Origin: Azolla caroliniana
Taxonomy: Eukaryota; Polypodiophyta
Length of the DNA: 64,000 nucleotides
Direction of reading: 5' to 3'
Assembly: GCA_043228905.1 (NCBI GenBank)
Contig: JBHGNT010000002.1
Span: 27,218,001 to 27,282,000 of the forward strand
Each line of letters begins with the position of its first letter. Positions within the stretch are counted from its first letter, which is position 1. Below are positions 1-12,699 of the stretch, piece after piece. The position numbers and the translations under genes are program-made. Under the pieces are notes generated by a model. The model searched no databases and had not been told where the DNA came from. It was given only the letters and a program-made list of their open reading frames with translations.

Positions 1-2194
1 CTCTTCACTCTTGTTGTTGCTCTTTTCTTCCCACTTGTAGCTGCTTTTTTCTTTACACATGTAGGTGGTTTTTTTCTTTATGCCTATCTCTATTAGGTGT
101 GCCTTATCTTCTCTATAAAAATTTATCGTCATATTACATGTATAGCCTTCCCAAATTATAATTATGGTCTAGGCCATATCCCAAACATAACTCTCCTAGA
201 ACGTGATCCTTAAATTGCTTTATGATCCATTCTCCAATTTCTATGTTGTCAATGCCATTCACTTTGCCATTTGGATGTCCTCCACTTTTGATAAAAAATC
301 ATCGACACAATATATAACTCTACTTTGGTCGCATTAAACACTATCTCTCTCCATTAAACTAGAATTACACTTTGCCTACCTTCCTAGGTAATTTATCTTT
401 TATAGGAAAATGCTTTCTAAGAAATAAATGCTATATTATTTTGTTGGAGACCATTGGAATGAAATCTTCAGAAATTTGTTGCATTAAGGATGTGAATAAC
501 AGCATATTGTCCATGGTATGCATGAAGATTTTAAGAGAATAGTATTCAATGTGTACATGCCTTTATGAGACTAGAATGGTCTACACTTACAAAGAGAGAA
601 AATCAACAACACATGAAAAGTTTTAGATGATAACTGTTACCCAAAAATCACTTATAGCATAAAAGTTACATATATAGCTTGCTCAAATAACAAGAGCTTC
701 CCCAAAACATTTCCTTTTTTTTATTCTTGTTTTTGGGTTTTTTCTAACTTTCAGTGTTCACGAAATTTATCCAGTTTGTCTTAATATCCTCATTCACTCA
801 CAAATCTAAAAATCCTTACAGCCTTAATTTTTTTTGAAAGTGTTTAAATGTTCTGAGAAAAAGATGGATTGCAAAAGTTGCAATCCCAACATTATCTTGC
901 CACTATGTTTGAGAAAATAAAGATTTCATATTACCTTGTTGATATTAGATAATATGAAAACATTGTGCTTTGGGGCCCATTCAATCACTATCTCGTCTTC
1001 TTCCCATAGAGATATTGGCACCATGGAGAGTATATTGATACATTACAAAAGTCAAGAATATGCCAAATCATAGATTACCACATCTTGCTTGGAATGTGGG
1101 CTCTAAACTATAAAAGAATCATAAGAGCAAAACACTTTTATTTGCTTGGATAGTTTTCATCAAAAAATGGTTGAAAGGATGGGTGTGGAAGATCTCTTAG
1201 AGCTTTCCAATGATGCTATGCAATATGTAGGTATTGAGGAACGGTTAATGGAACCACTATGAAAGAAGTGGGAAGATGCTATGAGGACAAAATTAGAATA
1301 TTACATTGCAAACATCGACCCTGAATGTTGGGTTCAATTTAAGGCAAGAATTCCTATCTCAATATGATGGCATTCAACATTATCTCAATATGAACATGAG
1401 TATTAACTCTCACAGAGCCTTCACACTCCATCTCAATTGATCACACAAGCTACACATTGAAGTTGTATGTGGCATCAAAAAGTGTCAAAAAGGCATGTAA
1501 GTTCGAGAGGAATGGCTAGTAGAGGATGAATATCACTTACTTTTTACATGATCAACTTACAATGCAATACGACCTGAGGAGAACCCTTGTTCTTTCATCT
1601 CCCTTGCAATTTATTATGATAATGAAAGTATTACTAAAAGTTGGTTATGTATGGGCAATATCGTGCTGCGTTCTTGGATTTTAGTGGTGTTTCCCCCATT
1701 TCTGTTAGCGGTGCGGCTACTATGCTGGCATATAAAGAGGGGGGATGTAAGTGTGACATTAAAGGGAACCTCGAGCAAGTTGAATTCATACATGTATGCC
1801 TTATTTAGACATTGAGACTTACTGCTTTGAAGTATGAATATCCCCACTTAGGAAGAAGAAACATCAAGAATAGTTGTATACTGAAGGTCTCATGGGTCGA
1901 TATTGGCCTCACTATGGACTTAAAAAATATATATCTATCTTGTTCATTTGTGGGTGCTTCATTTCACCTGCAAGTATGCATAATCATGAATCCCACCCTC
2001 GAGTCAACTTTCAGAGTTGTTTCAGTGCCACTGCCTCTATTTCCAGGATCATCATCAGTGATCGCTTTCATCAAGGGGTTGAGATTGTGATTTTGAGCAT
2101 ATCTTTTTTGGATTGAAAGAAAGCAGGAAAATGTAGAGATAAAGTCAGATTTCAGGGATTAGAAGATGTGAAGGACAGAATCCTTAGAACTACT

Positions 2195-2356
2195 CTGAGA
2201 AATGGATGGATAAACGTGTCCTGCCTGAACCAGAGGTTTGCTATAAAACTACGAAATGGATGGATAAACGTGTCTTACCTGAACCAGAGGTTTGCTATAA
2301 AACTACTCTGAGAAATGGATGGATAAACGTATTCTACCTGAATCCGAGGTTTGCTA
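2195..2356. repeat. Three-copy ~55 bp tandem repeat
   Basis: The block AATGGATGGATAAACGT recurs at 2201, 2255 and 2314, each time followed by a variant of CCTGAACCAGAGGTTTGCT. The middle copy lacks about 5 bases present between the others, giving 54 and 59 bp periods. No coding function is apparent. Confidence 0.8.
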
Positions 2357-2420
2357 GCATTATCTAGATGCTGTTTAATTGGAATCAACGATCGTAGAGG
2401 TGGAATTGAGTTGCTACTCC

Positions 2421-2443
2421 AGGGTTTAGGGCTTAGGGTTTAG
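2421..2443 (+). repeat. Short interstitial telomere-like tract
   Basis: Three near-perfect TTTAGGG/TTAGGG units (AGGGTTTAGGG, then CTTAGGGTTTAG). Tracts this short are common in plant promoters and intergenic DNA (telo-boxes). No gene start is visible just downstream. Confidence 0.6.
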
Positions 2444-3499
2444 ATGTTCCTTCTATTTTGGTTATTAGAGTCTGTCCTTCAGATAGTCTGTCCCATTTCT
2501 ACTATTTTTCACATTTAGCTATTGTGGGCAGTAGACTGCAAGTTTATGCTAGGTTGTCCACAGATTTGCAGATAATTTGTATTTCATCATCGAGGTTAGT
2601 CTGTTGAGGTAATCCTGTGTATTAATGGCCATGGTTGTGCTAAGTGATATATTCAGCTTTTTGTAATTTGCCGAAACTCATTGGAATAATATAAAGAAAG
2701 AGCTGTAGCTATTCAATGTGAAAGCTAATTTCATTTTAATATATCTATAACCAAAATAGTGCAATCATGATTTCCACCACTCTTTAAATTCCAAGGAACC
2801 TTTCAATGTCTTGTGAGGAAGAATATGAATATTTCTTGTCCTTAGGACAAGAAAGTAAAAGAGCACGGAATATGTTTAATTAGAGGCAACCTACTAGACA
2901 ACTGAACTCACCTTATATATGGCATGAATATGAAAAGGTACTATATGATATCCCTTGGCAACGCCCCCTCCCCCTCCCATTTGTATCTACCATTTTTAGT
3001 TTACAGAATGTAAGAAATGCCAATGATCAGATGATGGATTGGTAGGTGAGCACTTCATATGCCCATGCCACTTTGCTCCCTTGATAGCACACATCTTTAA
3101 TAAAGCTATGTGTGAAGGTTTCCTTACTAGCTGAATCTTCAAGAGCTGAGCTATTAGATGACAACCATGATTGGTCATTACTTGACTAAATTATATGGCT
3201 CAATCCTAGAATCAGAATCGAGTGTATGGACAGAGGAATGGTTGCCATTCAACTGGACAAGTAGGCTTTTGAAAAGGGTTCACAACTTTGGATCACATAT
3301 TGACCTCTGAATACTTAACGAGTTGGCAGAGCCCTTTAGAGCAAATATTACTTATGCTGTTGAGGCATTTCAATGTGTAGCTAATAAGGTAGGTTCACTT
3401 TCATTTGAATTTTAACCTTGTAAACTAAAATAATATGCTTAGTTACTCGTTAAATGATGAGAAATGATTTATTTATGTTTGTCAATAAACCTGGATAAA

Positions 3500-3760
3500 A
3501 CTGGATAAAACTGGATGATGGTGTTTAACACCACTCACGCATGGGTAACAGAATCAGAATTCTTCTTGGTAGAGGAAAAGGTGGCATACATGATCCTCCA
3601 CATGCGTAGGAGGAACATTCACAGGGTCTTGTTTCTCCTCATGGCAGGTTGCCTGCGCTTGATTTTCTCGTGGATATCCAGCCCTTGTTGTTCTTGAAAG
3701 ATAATGTCCATATATATAGTTCCAAGAGTCCAAACTAAATTCACTCCTACACACGCTATA
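3500..3760 (+). mobile_element. Decayed LINE reverse-transcriptase fragment
   Basis: The plus-strand translation contains MMVFNTTHAWVTESEFFL, then VEEKVAY. In a shifted frame come GSCFSSWQVACA, a stop, and FSRGYPALVVLER. This order (K-T-x-V-M-V-F-N, then EFF.GEEKV.Y, then ARxSRGYPAL..LER) is characteristic of the C-terminal part of the reverse transcriptase and following region of plant non-LTR retrotransposons. Frame changes and stops show that it is dead. A related fragment lies in FAS2 intron 2. Confidence 0.7.
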
Positions 3761-3895
3761 TATCAATTGAGGGTCACACAAGTAGATTCCTGAAGTGGAC
3801 ATTGCAAAGAATAATCACAGTTTGCGTTATCCCCATCACTCCTACATATGCTATAAATCAATCAACGGTCACGCAAGTGGGCTCCTGAAGAGGAT
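3745..3895. repeat. Diverged direct repeat, 92 bp offset
   Basis: CACTCCTACACACGCTAT at about 3745 and CACTCCTACATATGCTAT at about 3837 begin two copies of roughly 59 bp. Both include a GGTCAC.CAAGT block and a TTCCTGAAG or CTCCTGAAG end. The pair follows directly on the LINE remnant. Confidence 0.6.
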
Positions 3896-4437
3896 TTCGA
3901 AAATAGTCGGATTCTTTAGTTCATTTTTATTTGCTTTTTTATTTAATTACATCTATTTGAAATGTTGTTAGCAAGAAGCGTAAGGTCTTATAAGCCATTT
4001 TGACCTCTCAAAAGACGGTGAAATATCTTTCTTTTCTTTTGCAGCAGTTTGTAAGAGAATGCCTTTGCATGTTTTTCTCATTGGAAACTTGAGGAACCAA
4101 TCTTTCAAATTCAAGGCAAGGAGTGTGATTATTAGATTGATTTTTGCTTTTACAGCAATTATAAGTCTCTATTTTGACTATATTCCAATATGTATAGCAA
4201 ATTGGAAATTAGTTTTTAAATATTGAACTATAGGCCCAGATTTAGCATTTTCAAATGATGTCAATTACAGTGCTTTTATTAAAATATCTGCACTGATACA
4301 GCTGGTGCATGTACGTGTATATATATACTACAGTTCTGATTTTGTATAAATTAATTTGATCCACTCATTAGTAACTTCTGAGACACTTGTCCTGTGAAGT
4401 ACTGTTATCATTCTTTGGAATCATTCTCCTGTTGCAG

Positions 4438-6503
4438 GACGGATTTCTGCTTTGTGAAGAGTGTTTCTCAACAGGCAATAACATTATAAAAGAGGACTTT
4501 GTGTTGAAAGAAGCCAAGTTGTCAACAAGTGATAACTTAATAAAAGGAGACTCTGTATTGAAAGAAGCTAAGGTGGATTCTCATATACCTCGGGATGATT
4601 GGACCAAAGAAGAAGTATTGCTATTGCTTGAGGCTTTAACAAAATACAGAGAGAACTGGGATCTTATAGCACATCATGTAGAAACAAGATCAAAGGCCGA
4701 GTGCATCATGCAGTTCATGAAGCTACCATTTGGAGATCAGTTTATTGATAGCAATAGTCTGGATAGCTCTATGCAATATGCTATGCCAACATCTGACACT
4801 AAAACAGAAACCATTCACAAGGATATAAATGCAGAACAGGAAAATAGCAGGGCTACTGCTGATATTTCGATGGAAGTAGATGGTGTTGGAAAAAACTTTG
4901 AATTCATGCCACCATCAAAGAGGAAGAGGACAACACCTCTTGCTGACACAAGTAACCCTATTTTGGCTCAGGTTAGTTTTAAGGAAAATCTCTGAAATAC
5001 CTTGTTTTTCTTTATTTCCAAACTTCTCCTAAGTTTTTGTTATTTCCCCAAATGTCATTGGTCAGGCCACTCTATAGTAATTATAAGTACGATTTGAGCA
5101 AGTATATGGTTGACTGGTTGAGGAGCATATATATATATGTGCTGTTTGAGCATATGTGAATTCTGTTTATCTCCTTTTTCTCTTAGTAAATTTTTGTTTT
5201 GTTGGGGATCTAAAGAAAAACCCTTGATCTAATTATACTCTAGACATTAATTTGGCTTGATATAAGGGGTCTCTGTTTGAACTCACTACTTTGAAGCAAT
5301 GGTGGTAGGTAGCCTTTTTATCAGCTATGGTGGGTCCACGTGTAGCTGCAGCTGCAGCACAGGCAGCTTTGATTGCCCTTGCCGAAGAGGACCCAGTGTC
5401 TTCTCAGTTCATGTCATCTATACTTCCGAGTCAGAAAGACACCTTGTTTAGTGGATCTCAAATTACAAGGTTGATGTCTGAATGCTTTTTCAGATTGTTT
5501 TGCAGTATTTTTATTTATGTTTCTAAATAAGATATTCTTTGCTCTCTAATCTAGTGGCAAAGAAATTTTAAAAAAAGAGGAATCGAATGAACCAAAACAC
5601 GATTTGACGTCCAGCAAAGGTGTGCACTAATAAATTACTTTTCAATAGTTAATAAGATGTTTAGAGAAATTTGTGAATCAATGCGAGTCCCTCTTTTGAT
5701 TATCATTACATTTCTTTGAACTGATTCTATAAAACTTAAGAGCTGCTCATCTTCCAAACTGACTCTCTATGACGTTGCCCGTTGGATACCAAAAATATCT
5801 ACATTTTCAGAAGTTCCAAATTCTAAAGATGTGGAAACTGAGTCTAGCCAACAAGCACTTCCTTCAGCAACCCAAATCAGGGCTGGCATTGCAACAGCCA
5901 TAGGTGCAGTTGCAGCAAATGCAAAGCTTCTTGCTGATCAGGAGGAACGTGAAATTGAGTACCTTATGGCTACTATCATTGACAATCAGGTAAAATTATA
6001 TGGTAAACACCATTAAGATTTAGTATATTTACTAGAATACTGCCAGTGGGTTTTGGAGTACTGCAATTTGCTTAGCATAATGTTTTTATTAAATGCCCCT
6101 AAGATTTTCCATACATTAACCAGAATGCCCCTCTATACTAAAACCTAGATTTGTGTCCTTGTCATTATGTCAAGCCTTGGTATTCTGGTAGAAAACAAAA
6201 GTTACTGGTATTCTGGTGTTTTGCGCAAACCATATCACCTTACATGTTTTCTGATCACCATAAATAATCACTGTTGTAGGTGATTAATTATCAAAATCTC
6301 TCATAGTTGATCATTGAAATATCCCTTTGATTAATCATAAAAATGTGCTGCAGTTAAAGAAGCTGTGTAGTAAAGTGGAACACTTTAAGGAGCTAGAACG
6401 CTTGCTAAAGGAAGAGCATACACAGATGGAAAGGACACAAACACAGGTGCTGGCTGATTGGATACGATTTTCTCATTACAATTACAATGCAGGGCGTGGT
6501 TGA
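4438..6503 (+). CDS. SWI3A: SWI/SNF subunit SWI3A-like, C-terminal exons
   Basis: Core subunit of plant SWI/SNF chromatin-remodelling complexes, acting in the nucleus. Exons read by eye: 4438-4971, 5309-5469, 5555-5619, 5811-5989, 6354-6503 (stop TGA), all in phase. The first exon opens inside a zinc-finger-like motif (DGFLLCEECFSTGN) and then gives a SANT domain (DDWTKEEVLLLLEALTKY, ENWDLIAHHVETRSKAEC, MKLPFGDQF) and a basic KRKR patch. Exon 2 gives VAFLSAMVGPRVAAAAAQAA. Exon 4 gives the leucine-zipper-like block AKLLADQEEREIEYLMATII, and exon 5 continues this coiled coil. SWI3A fits better than SWI3C or SWI3D because of the CEECF.TGN motif and the short C-terminus. The SWIRM domain is not found in the 4.4 kb upstream, so the gene is either 5'-truncated or has a first intron running off the window. 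The acceptor of exon 2 lacks a pyrimidine tract. Confidence 0.8.
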
Positions 6504-8123
6504 AGAGGCAGAAGAAACCTCAAAATGAGCAAAAGAAATGTGGTTCCTAGCTAATCCAAACAAAAATCCTCTCATTTTACAAGTGAAGATACTATCTATT
6601 TATGTTGTGCGCATGAGAGGTTTCATATGCAAAATAAAGCCCCACCTGGAGAAAAGCAGAAACGCTAATTTTGTCGAGCATGTGAATCAAAGCATAGCCC
6701 ATCCAACTCAATGAGCTATCCAGCCATATATAACACTGATATGCAATGCAATGCTTGGGTTTTCGTTTTCTCTTGTTGCTGTGGAAATGTTGAGTATGCC
6801 TCAGCTATGTAGAATATGCATAAAAAATTGGAAATTGTTATAGTGAGCATTTCGTTTTTACAATTGTAAGACCATGAAATGGGCATATTTTTATTGATCT
6901 AGATATATCTTTGAGTGGCTGTAAATTTTTTTGTTTTAACGATTAATCAGATCCTCTTAAGATAATGTAAGATAAGCCTACAGTGTATTCAACATATGAT
7001 ATTGTCAGCAATGTTTGTCAGGTAAGCCAACAGTGTACAGGAGTATGAATTGGAAGTATGAAATGGTTGGCCACGTGTAACCTGCTTCTTGAGTAAATGC
7101 ATCCATATTGGCTTGATATATAAACATCAATCTGTGGATGATACAATCAGTATTCTTAAAAGCCCAGTTTCGACAATTTCTAAAAGATATATATAATATT
7201 TAGAGGTCAAATTTCCTATATCTTATATAGTCTTCTTCACAAGGTAGCACTATAATAAACCTTTCAGCTCAGAACCATAAAAGAGGCTCACTAGGACCAT
7301 CTCTCTATAAGTCCCACAATATTGACATTGCTACTCGAACTCTAATAAACCTTTATTACCTTTCAGCTCAGAACCATAAAAAGAGGCTCACTGGGACCAT
7401 CTCTCTAAAGTCCCATAACATTGACATTCCTACTCGGACTCTAATAAACCTTTGTTTTGTTATGTTGACAGACAGCCTTTGACATCCCCCCACAAGAGCC
7501 TTGCATATTGAACCCACAGAGACAGGGTTGATCCAAGTTCTAACATTTGATTTTTTATCCATTGCATTAAGCATGACGGAATCCATTTTTATTTAAAATG
7601 AACGAGTTTTGGCTACACAACCCAAATTTCATTGCTCGTCACCATAATCATCCTCTTCAATAGTAAAATCCTACAGTAAGTGACATTTTGATTAAAGGAC
7701 ATCATTATACAGTGCAAAATAAACTTAGATCCTTTAATCAAGAATAGGCATGTAAAATTAAATATTTCTGGTTATTGAGCACCTATATTCTTGGATGGTG
7801 CCATATAATAAGGTTCCCATGATGAATGACCTTTTGATCAATGAAGATCATTAAACCTAACAAAATTTATTGTGTTCCTCCTTTAAAAAGAAAAAGCAGC
7901 AACGGGCAGCTTAAAATGATCCCACAACCCATAAATGTATATCAAAAATCAGAAATAAAAACTAAATCAAAAATTATCCAACCATTTGACAGTTTCTTCT
8001 TGTTGGTATTGGTGGTGAATTCTAACCTAAAACTATCTCATGTTTCATCATCATCCTCACCTCACTCATCATTATTCTCAGGATCCTCCTTAGAAACATA
8101 AGGAAAGATTCCATGAAGAAGAC
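6504..8123. other. Convergent spacer between SWI3A-like and AAC genes
   Basis: Contains the two genes' 3' ends, which face each other. No coding signal is seen. AT-rich, with a 99 bp tandem duplication at 7254-7451. Confidence 0.6.
7254..7451. repeat. 99 bp tandem duplication
   Basis: Two adjacent copies, each containing TTTCAGCTCAGAACCATAAA (at 7262 and 7361), then GAGGCTCACT.GGACCATCTC, and ending in TCTAATAAACCTTT. Copies differ by a few substitutions and 1-2 base indels. Non-coding. Confidence 0.85.
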
Positions 8124-10157
8124 TTAACCGCCTCCAGAGCCATAGGTCTTGCCAAAGAAGATTAACTGAAGTTGATCATATCCAGCAAGGACACCTGCAC
8201 CTGCAACGGCTCGAAGGATATTCGCACCTGCTCCCTTAAATAGTGACTTGGTTCCTTCATTCTTCAGGATCTGAGAAAAGCAATCAAAAGAACCTTTGTA
8301 CTTCACAGCTTCACCAGATGTCATCATCATCCTACGCCTCACTGTATCAATGGGATATGAAGCTAGCCCAGCACCTGTTGTGATGCTCCATCCAAGTAGA
8401 AAACTAGCCAGAAAGTTGTCCTGTATATATATATGTCGAACAATAAAAAACCAATGGTGCGTAAGTTTAGGGAATGTTGAACGGGATCATAGATTTTGGG
8501 ACAAATCTTGAAACCACAATAAAAAAGATATCGCAATTTGGAAATTTATATATATATATGACAATAAAAAACCGATGGTGCTTAAGTTTAGGGAATATTG
8601 AACGGGATTATAGATTTTGGGACAGATCATGAAACCACAATAAAAAAGAAATCGCCACTTGGAAATTAATTCAAGGTAAAAAAGCTAAGTCAATCCTCAA
8701 AACCAACAAAATAACAACTTTGCCCAAACATTATGAGAAAATGAGACAAAATTCTAATTCAAATGCATCATAGATTAAACAGAAAAATCAATGAAATGCT
8801 AAGCCAAACTAGTAGCAATATAGGAGACAGCAAAATAATGAGTGTACAATCTTCTATGCTAAAAAAGAGCACAAACTTCTATATTTGGCAAAATCATGAG
8901 CATGGCTGAAATTTTCATGATTAATAAGAACTATTTGCAACATTCATTATTTTTAAAAAAACCATTAATAGGAAGTGAAGTGTTCACCTGGAGTGTACCA
9001 GTCAGGAGCACAGGTTTCAATGAGTCATACATTCCAAAGTAAAGACCCCGATACACAATGATCCCAACACAAGAGATGGTGAAACCACGATATAAACCAC
9101 CAATTCCATCAGAAGCAATAGTCTTCTTGTAAACATCAAGGAGACCATTGAACTGTCGCTCTCCACCTTTTTTGGCTGCTTTATTATCATTCGCAAGACG
9201 GGTTCGAGCATAATCAAGTGAATAAACAAACAACAGAGACGATGCCCCCGCAGCTCCTCCTGAAGCTAAATTACCAAAGAACCAAGGCCAGTAGCCATCT
9301 TTATCCTTCTTCTTGTTGAAGAGCTTCTTGAAGTAATCCTTGAACGCAAAGTTGAGTGCCTAGACCAAATGGAAAGGAGAGGAAAAAGAAACAGGTTACA
9401 TATGTTAATTCTAAAAGACGCAAATAAATCAGTCAGAGAAGAGGTTAAAAATAAGAGATCCAGAAAAAAAGTAACGCTAAACACTCTTATCTATTTCCAT
9501 GAATGCCCCTCAATTTTCGTTATTCCTAAACTGGCCTTATTCAACAACCAAGGGAAAACAAGGGATTCCATAGTGTGGACTCTTTACAATGTAAAATGCA
9601 CGAGTAATTTGGTTTAGGATTTACTTTTCCTGTGCATTTCCAACCAAGTATACAGTCTACTTTTTTTTCTTATTGGCATACATATATATGCCCCTAACCT
9701 GGGTTGGGAAGTATCGGATGACATTAGCAGTGTTCCCACGCCATAGGGAGATAAACCCTTCATCAGCCACAGTACGCTTGAAGCAATTCCCAATACCAGT
9801 ATATGGCTCACTGAGCCTACCAGCCTTGATCATCTCGTTCTGGTTCTGAATGAGCAATTTCACGCGCTCAATGGGCGCAGCAGCAGTCTTTGAGACCGCA
9901 GCAGAGACCCCACCCATCATGAAATCAACCGCAAAAGCATAAGGCCCATTCTTGTCGATTGGGGCCGCAGCAAACACATGATCTTCAGAATGGAAAGGGG
10001 AAGCTTCCCTTGACATCGTCGGTCTAGTATAGCAAGTGGATGGCAACCCTTGATATTGGTGGTAGTTCACCACACGGGTATCATACAAAGTTCTTGGTGT
10101 CATTCCAAGACCCATGTATCCCGAAAGCTTCTGAGCTCGAGATCTTTCGACCGCCAT
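8124..10157 (-). CDS. AAC: Mitochondrial ADP/ATP carrier (adenine nucleotide translocator)
   Basis: Exchanges cytosolic ADP for matrix ATP across the inner mitochondrial membrane. Three exons on the minus strand, 10157-9699, 9359-8988 and 8420-8124, all joined in phase 0, give 375 aa. The start at 10157 ([11 protein letters not shown]) lies just inside a UTR exon with acceptor at 10177. The sequence opens with the cleavable N-terminal extension typical of plant carriers (about residues 1-70). Three carrier repeats follow, with signatures [24 protein letters not shown] (Ser for Pro is usual in plant repeat 2) and [12 protein letters not shown]; the RRRMMM hexapeptide is diagnostic for ADP/ATP carriers. 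It ends ...[10 protein letters not shown], a normal glycine-rich tail. Length and motif order match full-length plant AAC proteins. Intron 2 contains a recent tandem duplication. Probably constitutively expressed; a TATA box and leader intron are annotated separately. Confidence 0.96.
8426..8667. repeat. 121 bp tandem duplication in AAC intron 2
   Basis: Two adjacent copies (8426-8546 and 8547-8667), each starting in a TA run and containing CAATAAAAAACC, TAAGTTTAGGGAAT, ATAGATTTTGGGACA and ending in TTGGAAATT. About 90 percent identical by eye, so fairly recent. Wholly intronic. Confidence 0.9.
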
Positions 10158-10176
10158 TGTGACCCACCAATCACTG

Positions 10177-12297
10177 CTATGAAACAAAATATGGTTAGTC
10201 ACCAAAAACATAAGCAATAGGTGAAGAATACTAATTAGTCGAAATTAAAACAATGACTGGTCATCAGAAGGATAGCAATACTCTATTTCTGATACCTTTT
10301 ACTATTCTTTAGTTAAAATAGCTGAAAGGATACGTTATTCACAGCATTAATTTCATCCCATTTCGGCACTTAAGGAGCATAGTTTTCATATATAAATCAA
10401 TATACAACTTTCATCAAAGTTACTAGAAGATTAGCACAAGACATATATTGTGTGAAGCAATCATATGCGCTCTTTTATATAAACGAAACATACAATTTCG
10501 ATACGAAACCATATGCCGAATGCAATTTACCAAACTCAATATGTTCAGTTACTTCTTTACCTTCTCAATCTTTCATTTCTATCAAAAATAAAACTCAGAT
10601 GCACACAACCATCAATCATCGTAAAACACCCACGGGATGCCAAAACCCTCTTTAAATTATTAGACACATTAATCAAAATACAAATGTGTTATGCGACTCG
10701 AAGATCTGATATCTGATAAAGTCGTTAATAGATATATAGGAATGAAAAGAATGCTGGATGATTGAAGGACAAAACATGACCTAAGATCTAAGCTTTTAAG
10801 GTCAGGAAACAAGGAAAGGCCCAAAGAGGACAAAATCATGACGAGAGAGACAATTTTCTGCGAGAATTGAAACGAAATTCTAAAATATTTAAAATGAAAT
10901 TTACAATTACAAGGAATTTTGCGACATTTAAATTGATTTCTTCAATGTAAGAAGGAATTGTGCAATGATGAATATCTTAAAGCCTAGATCTGATTAAATT
11001 GACGCAGTTTAGAAAAGAAATAAAGAGAAATCCAGAAAAATAGAGGCAAATTGCCAAGATCTGACTGACAGACGAAGTTGAAATCGGAATATGAAGAGAT
11101 CAGACTGATTATTGGATCTGGTTATATGCTAAAAAGAATTTTTCTTATGAACAGAAAAGAAAAATGAAAGACACATTGCAATGTCCCTGACAAGGAGGAT
11201 GACATCTTGCCAATAATGGTTGTGAGCATATCACGGTTATGTGATCTGATTATCTAAGACTTGAGATATTTTTCTCAAGGTAAAGCGTATACAAAAGAGG
11301 AGTGCAGAGAAAAATACAGGTTGTTTACTCATATTCGTCGTTGTATGTTCGTTATCCTGAGACACATATTCATACATAGTACAAGAGAACACGTCAGATC
11401 CACAACAGACAATACAGAGAAAGTGAGATTAACAATCAAGTGTATATATAGAATCCAGGAGCGAGAGCTACGAAATTCTAAATGTCTACTCCAGATCGGC
11501 TAAACTAGACTAGGAGAAGAAGGAAAGAGATACTAGAAACAGTAATCTGCACCTATAACATCTTCCTGAAGTATGTTATTGTTCCGAAACAAAATTCAGA
11601 CGCACGAATACCATATCGTCGCACATAAACAGACAAAGAGAGAATAAAGAAGGACGTAGAGGCTTCCTTAGTTCACAGATCTAGATACATAAGGCGAGGG
11701 AGAAAAGAAAGCACGGAGAAGAGGTTACTTAACAGGACGGCAGGAGAGAGAGAGAGAGAGTGGAAGCATCTTTTGCAGAACCACGGACAAACAGAGAAAG
11801 AAAGATGTAACTTGATAGATCTACAGATAAAGAAAGAAAGAGTGCTTACAGGATGGCAAGATAGATCCGGAGATAAGAAAAACGCTAGAAGGGGAGAGAT
11901 ATTGTAAAGTTTGAGAGATCTAGAAAGATAAGCTATGTAAATAATGGGATCTTTACAATGTTAGGTGCCAGATCCATGGACAAGCTATGGAAAGGAAGAG
12001 ATCTTTACAATGATGTATGAGAGATCCACGGACAAACTAGAAAAAATTAAGCAGAGAGAGGGAACATTATCTGAAACGTTTACATACATAGAGAGGTATG
12101 TTGGAGAGAGAGAGAAATTCAAAGACAAAAAAACCCACACAAACACACAGAGGATAATTGGGAGATCTACAGACAGACAAACTCTAATCAAGAGAGCTTA
12201 ATAGATAGATCCACAGGAAAATACATTCAAGTGGAGAGAGCTTACCTGATAGATCAACAGAAATCTAGAGAGAGAGAGAGAGAGAGAGAGAAGTTAC
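10177..12297 (-). other. Leader (5' UTR) intron of the AAC gene
   Basis: On the minus strand a pyrimidine-rich leader exon (about 12365-12298) ends GAGCCAG|GTAACT. The ATG exon begins after TTTCATAG at 10177, 19 bases before the start codon. An alternative, stronger donor CAG|GTAAG lies at 12245. The intron is about 2.1 kb. Its 5' part (11.7-12.3 kb) on the plus strand is purine-rich, with GA runs (11744-11761, 12267-12291) and many degenerate repeats built from AGATC(C/T)A, ACAGACAAA and GAGAG. Leader introns are common in highly expressed plant genes and often raise expression; that role is inferred here. Confidence 0.65.
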
Positions 12298-12393
12298 CTG
12301 GCTCGCTCAGGCTCCGGGAGAGTGAGTGTGTGGAGTGGAGGAGGAAGAGAAGAAGCAGAAGGAGAAGGAAAGGAGGTGAAGAAAGCTCAGCGT

Positions 12394-12400
12394 TCTTATA
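12394..12400 (-). promoter_or_regulatory. TATA box of the AAC gene
   Basis: The minus strand reads TATAAGAACG at 12400-12391, about 30 bases before a CT-rich leader typical of plant 5' UTRs. The start site would be near 12365. Not tested. Confidence 0.55.
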
Positions 12401-12552
12401 CTCTCTCTTCTAATTTATTTATTTCTTTTTATTTAGTGGCTGATTGATTGGTTTAAATTAGATGTGTAGAGAGAGATAATATAATATGCTGTTTTTTGTC
12501 TTTTTCTCGGTCTCGTTATTACTATTATATATTTTTAATAATGGCCATTTCC

Positions 12553-12690
<138 letters not shown>

Positions 12691-12699
12691 TTCCATCGA

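Larger units (their letters stand above)
1..4437. other. Gene-poor left flank
   Basis: No supported gene. All open frames are short and none shows a recognisable domain apart from the LINE remnant near 3.5 kb. The stretch is AT-rich and contains a three-copy tandem repeat (about 2.2 kb), a short telomere-like tract (2421-2443) and a diverged direct repeat (3745-3895). I looked for the SWIRM domain and first half of the zinc-finger-like motif expected upstream of the SWI3A-like exons and did not find them. Confidence 0.6.

Noticed and set aside
7841-8101. 86-codon plus-strand open frame downstream of AAC
   Set aside because: It is in the antisense of the carrier's 3' region, with low-complexity Ser runs and no domain.
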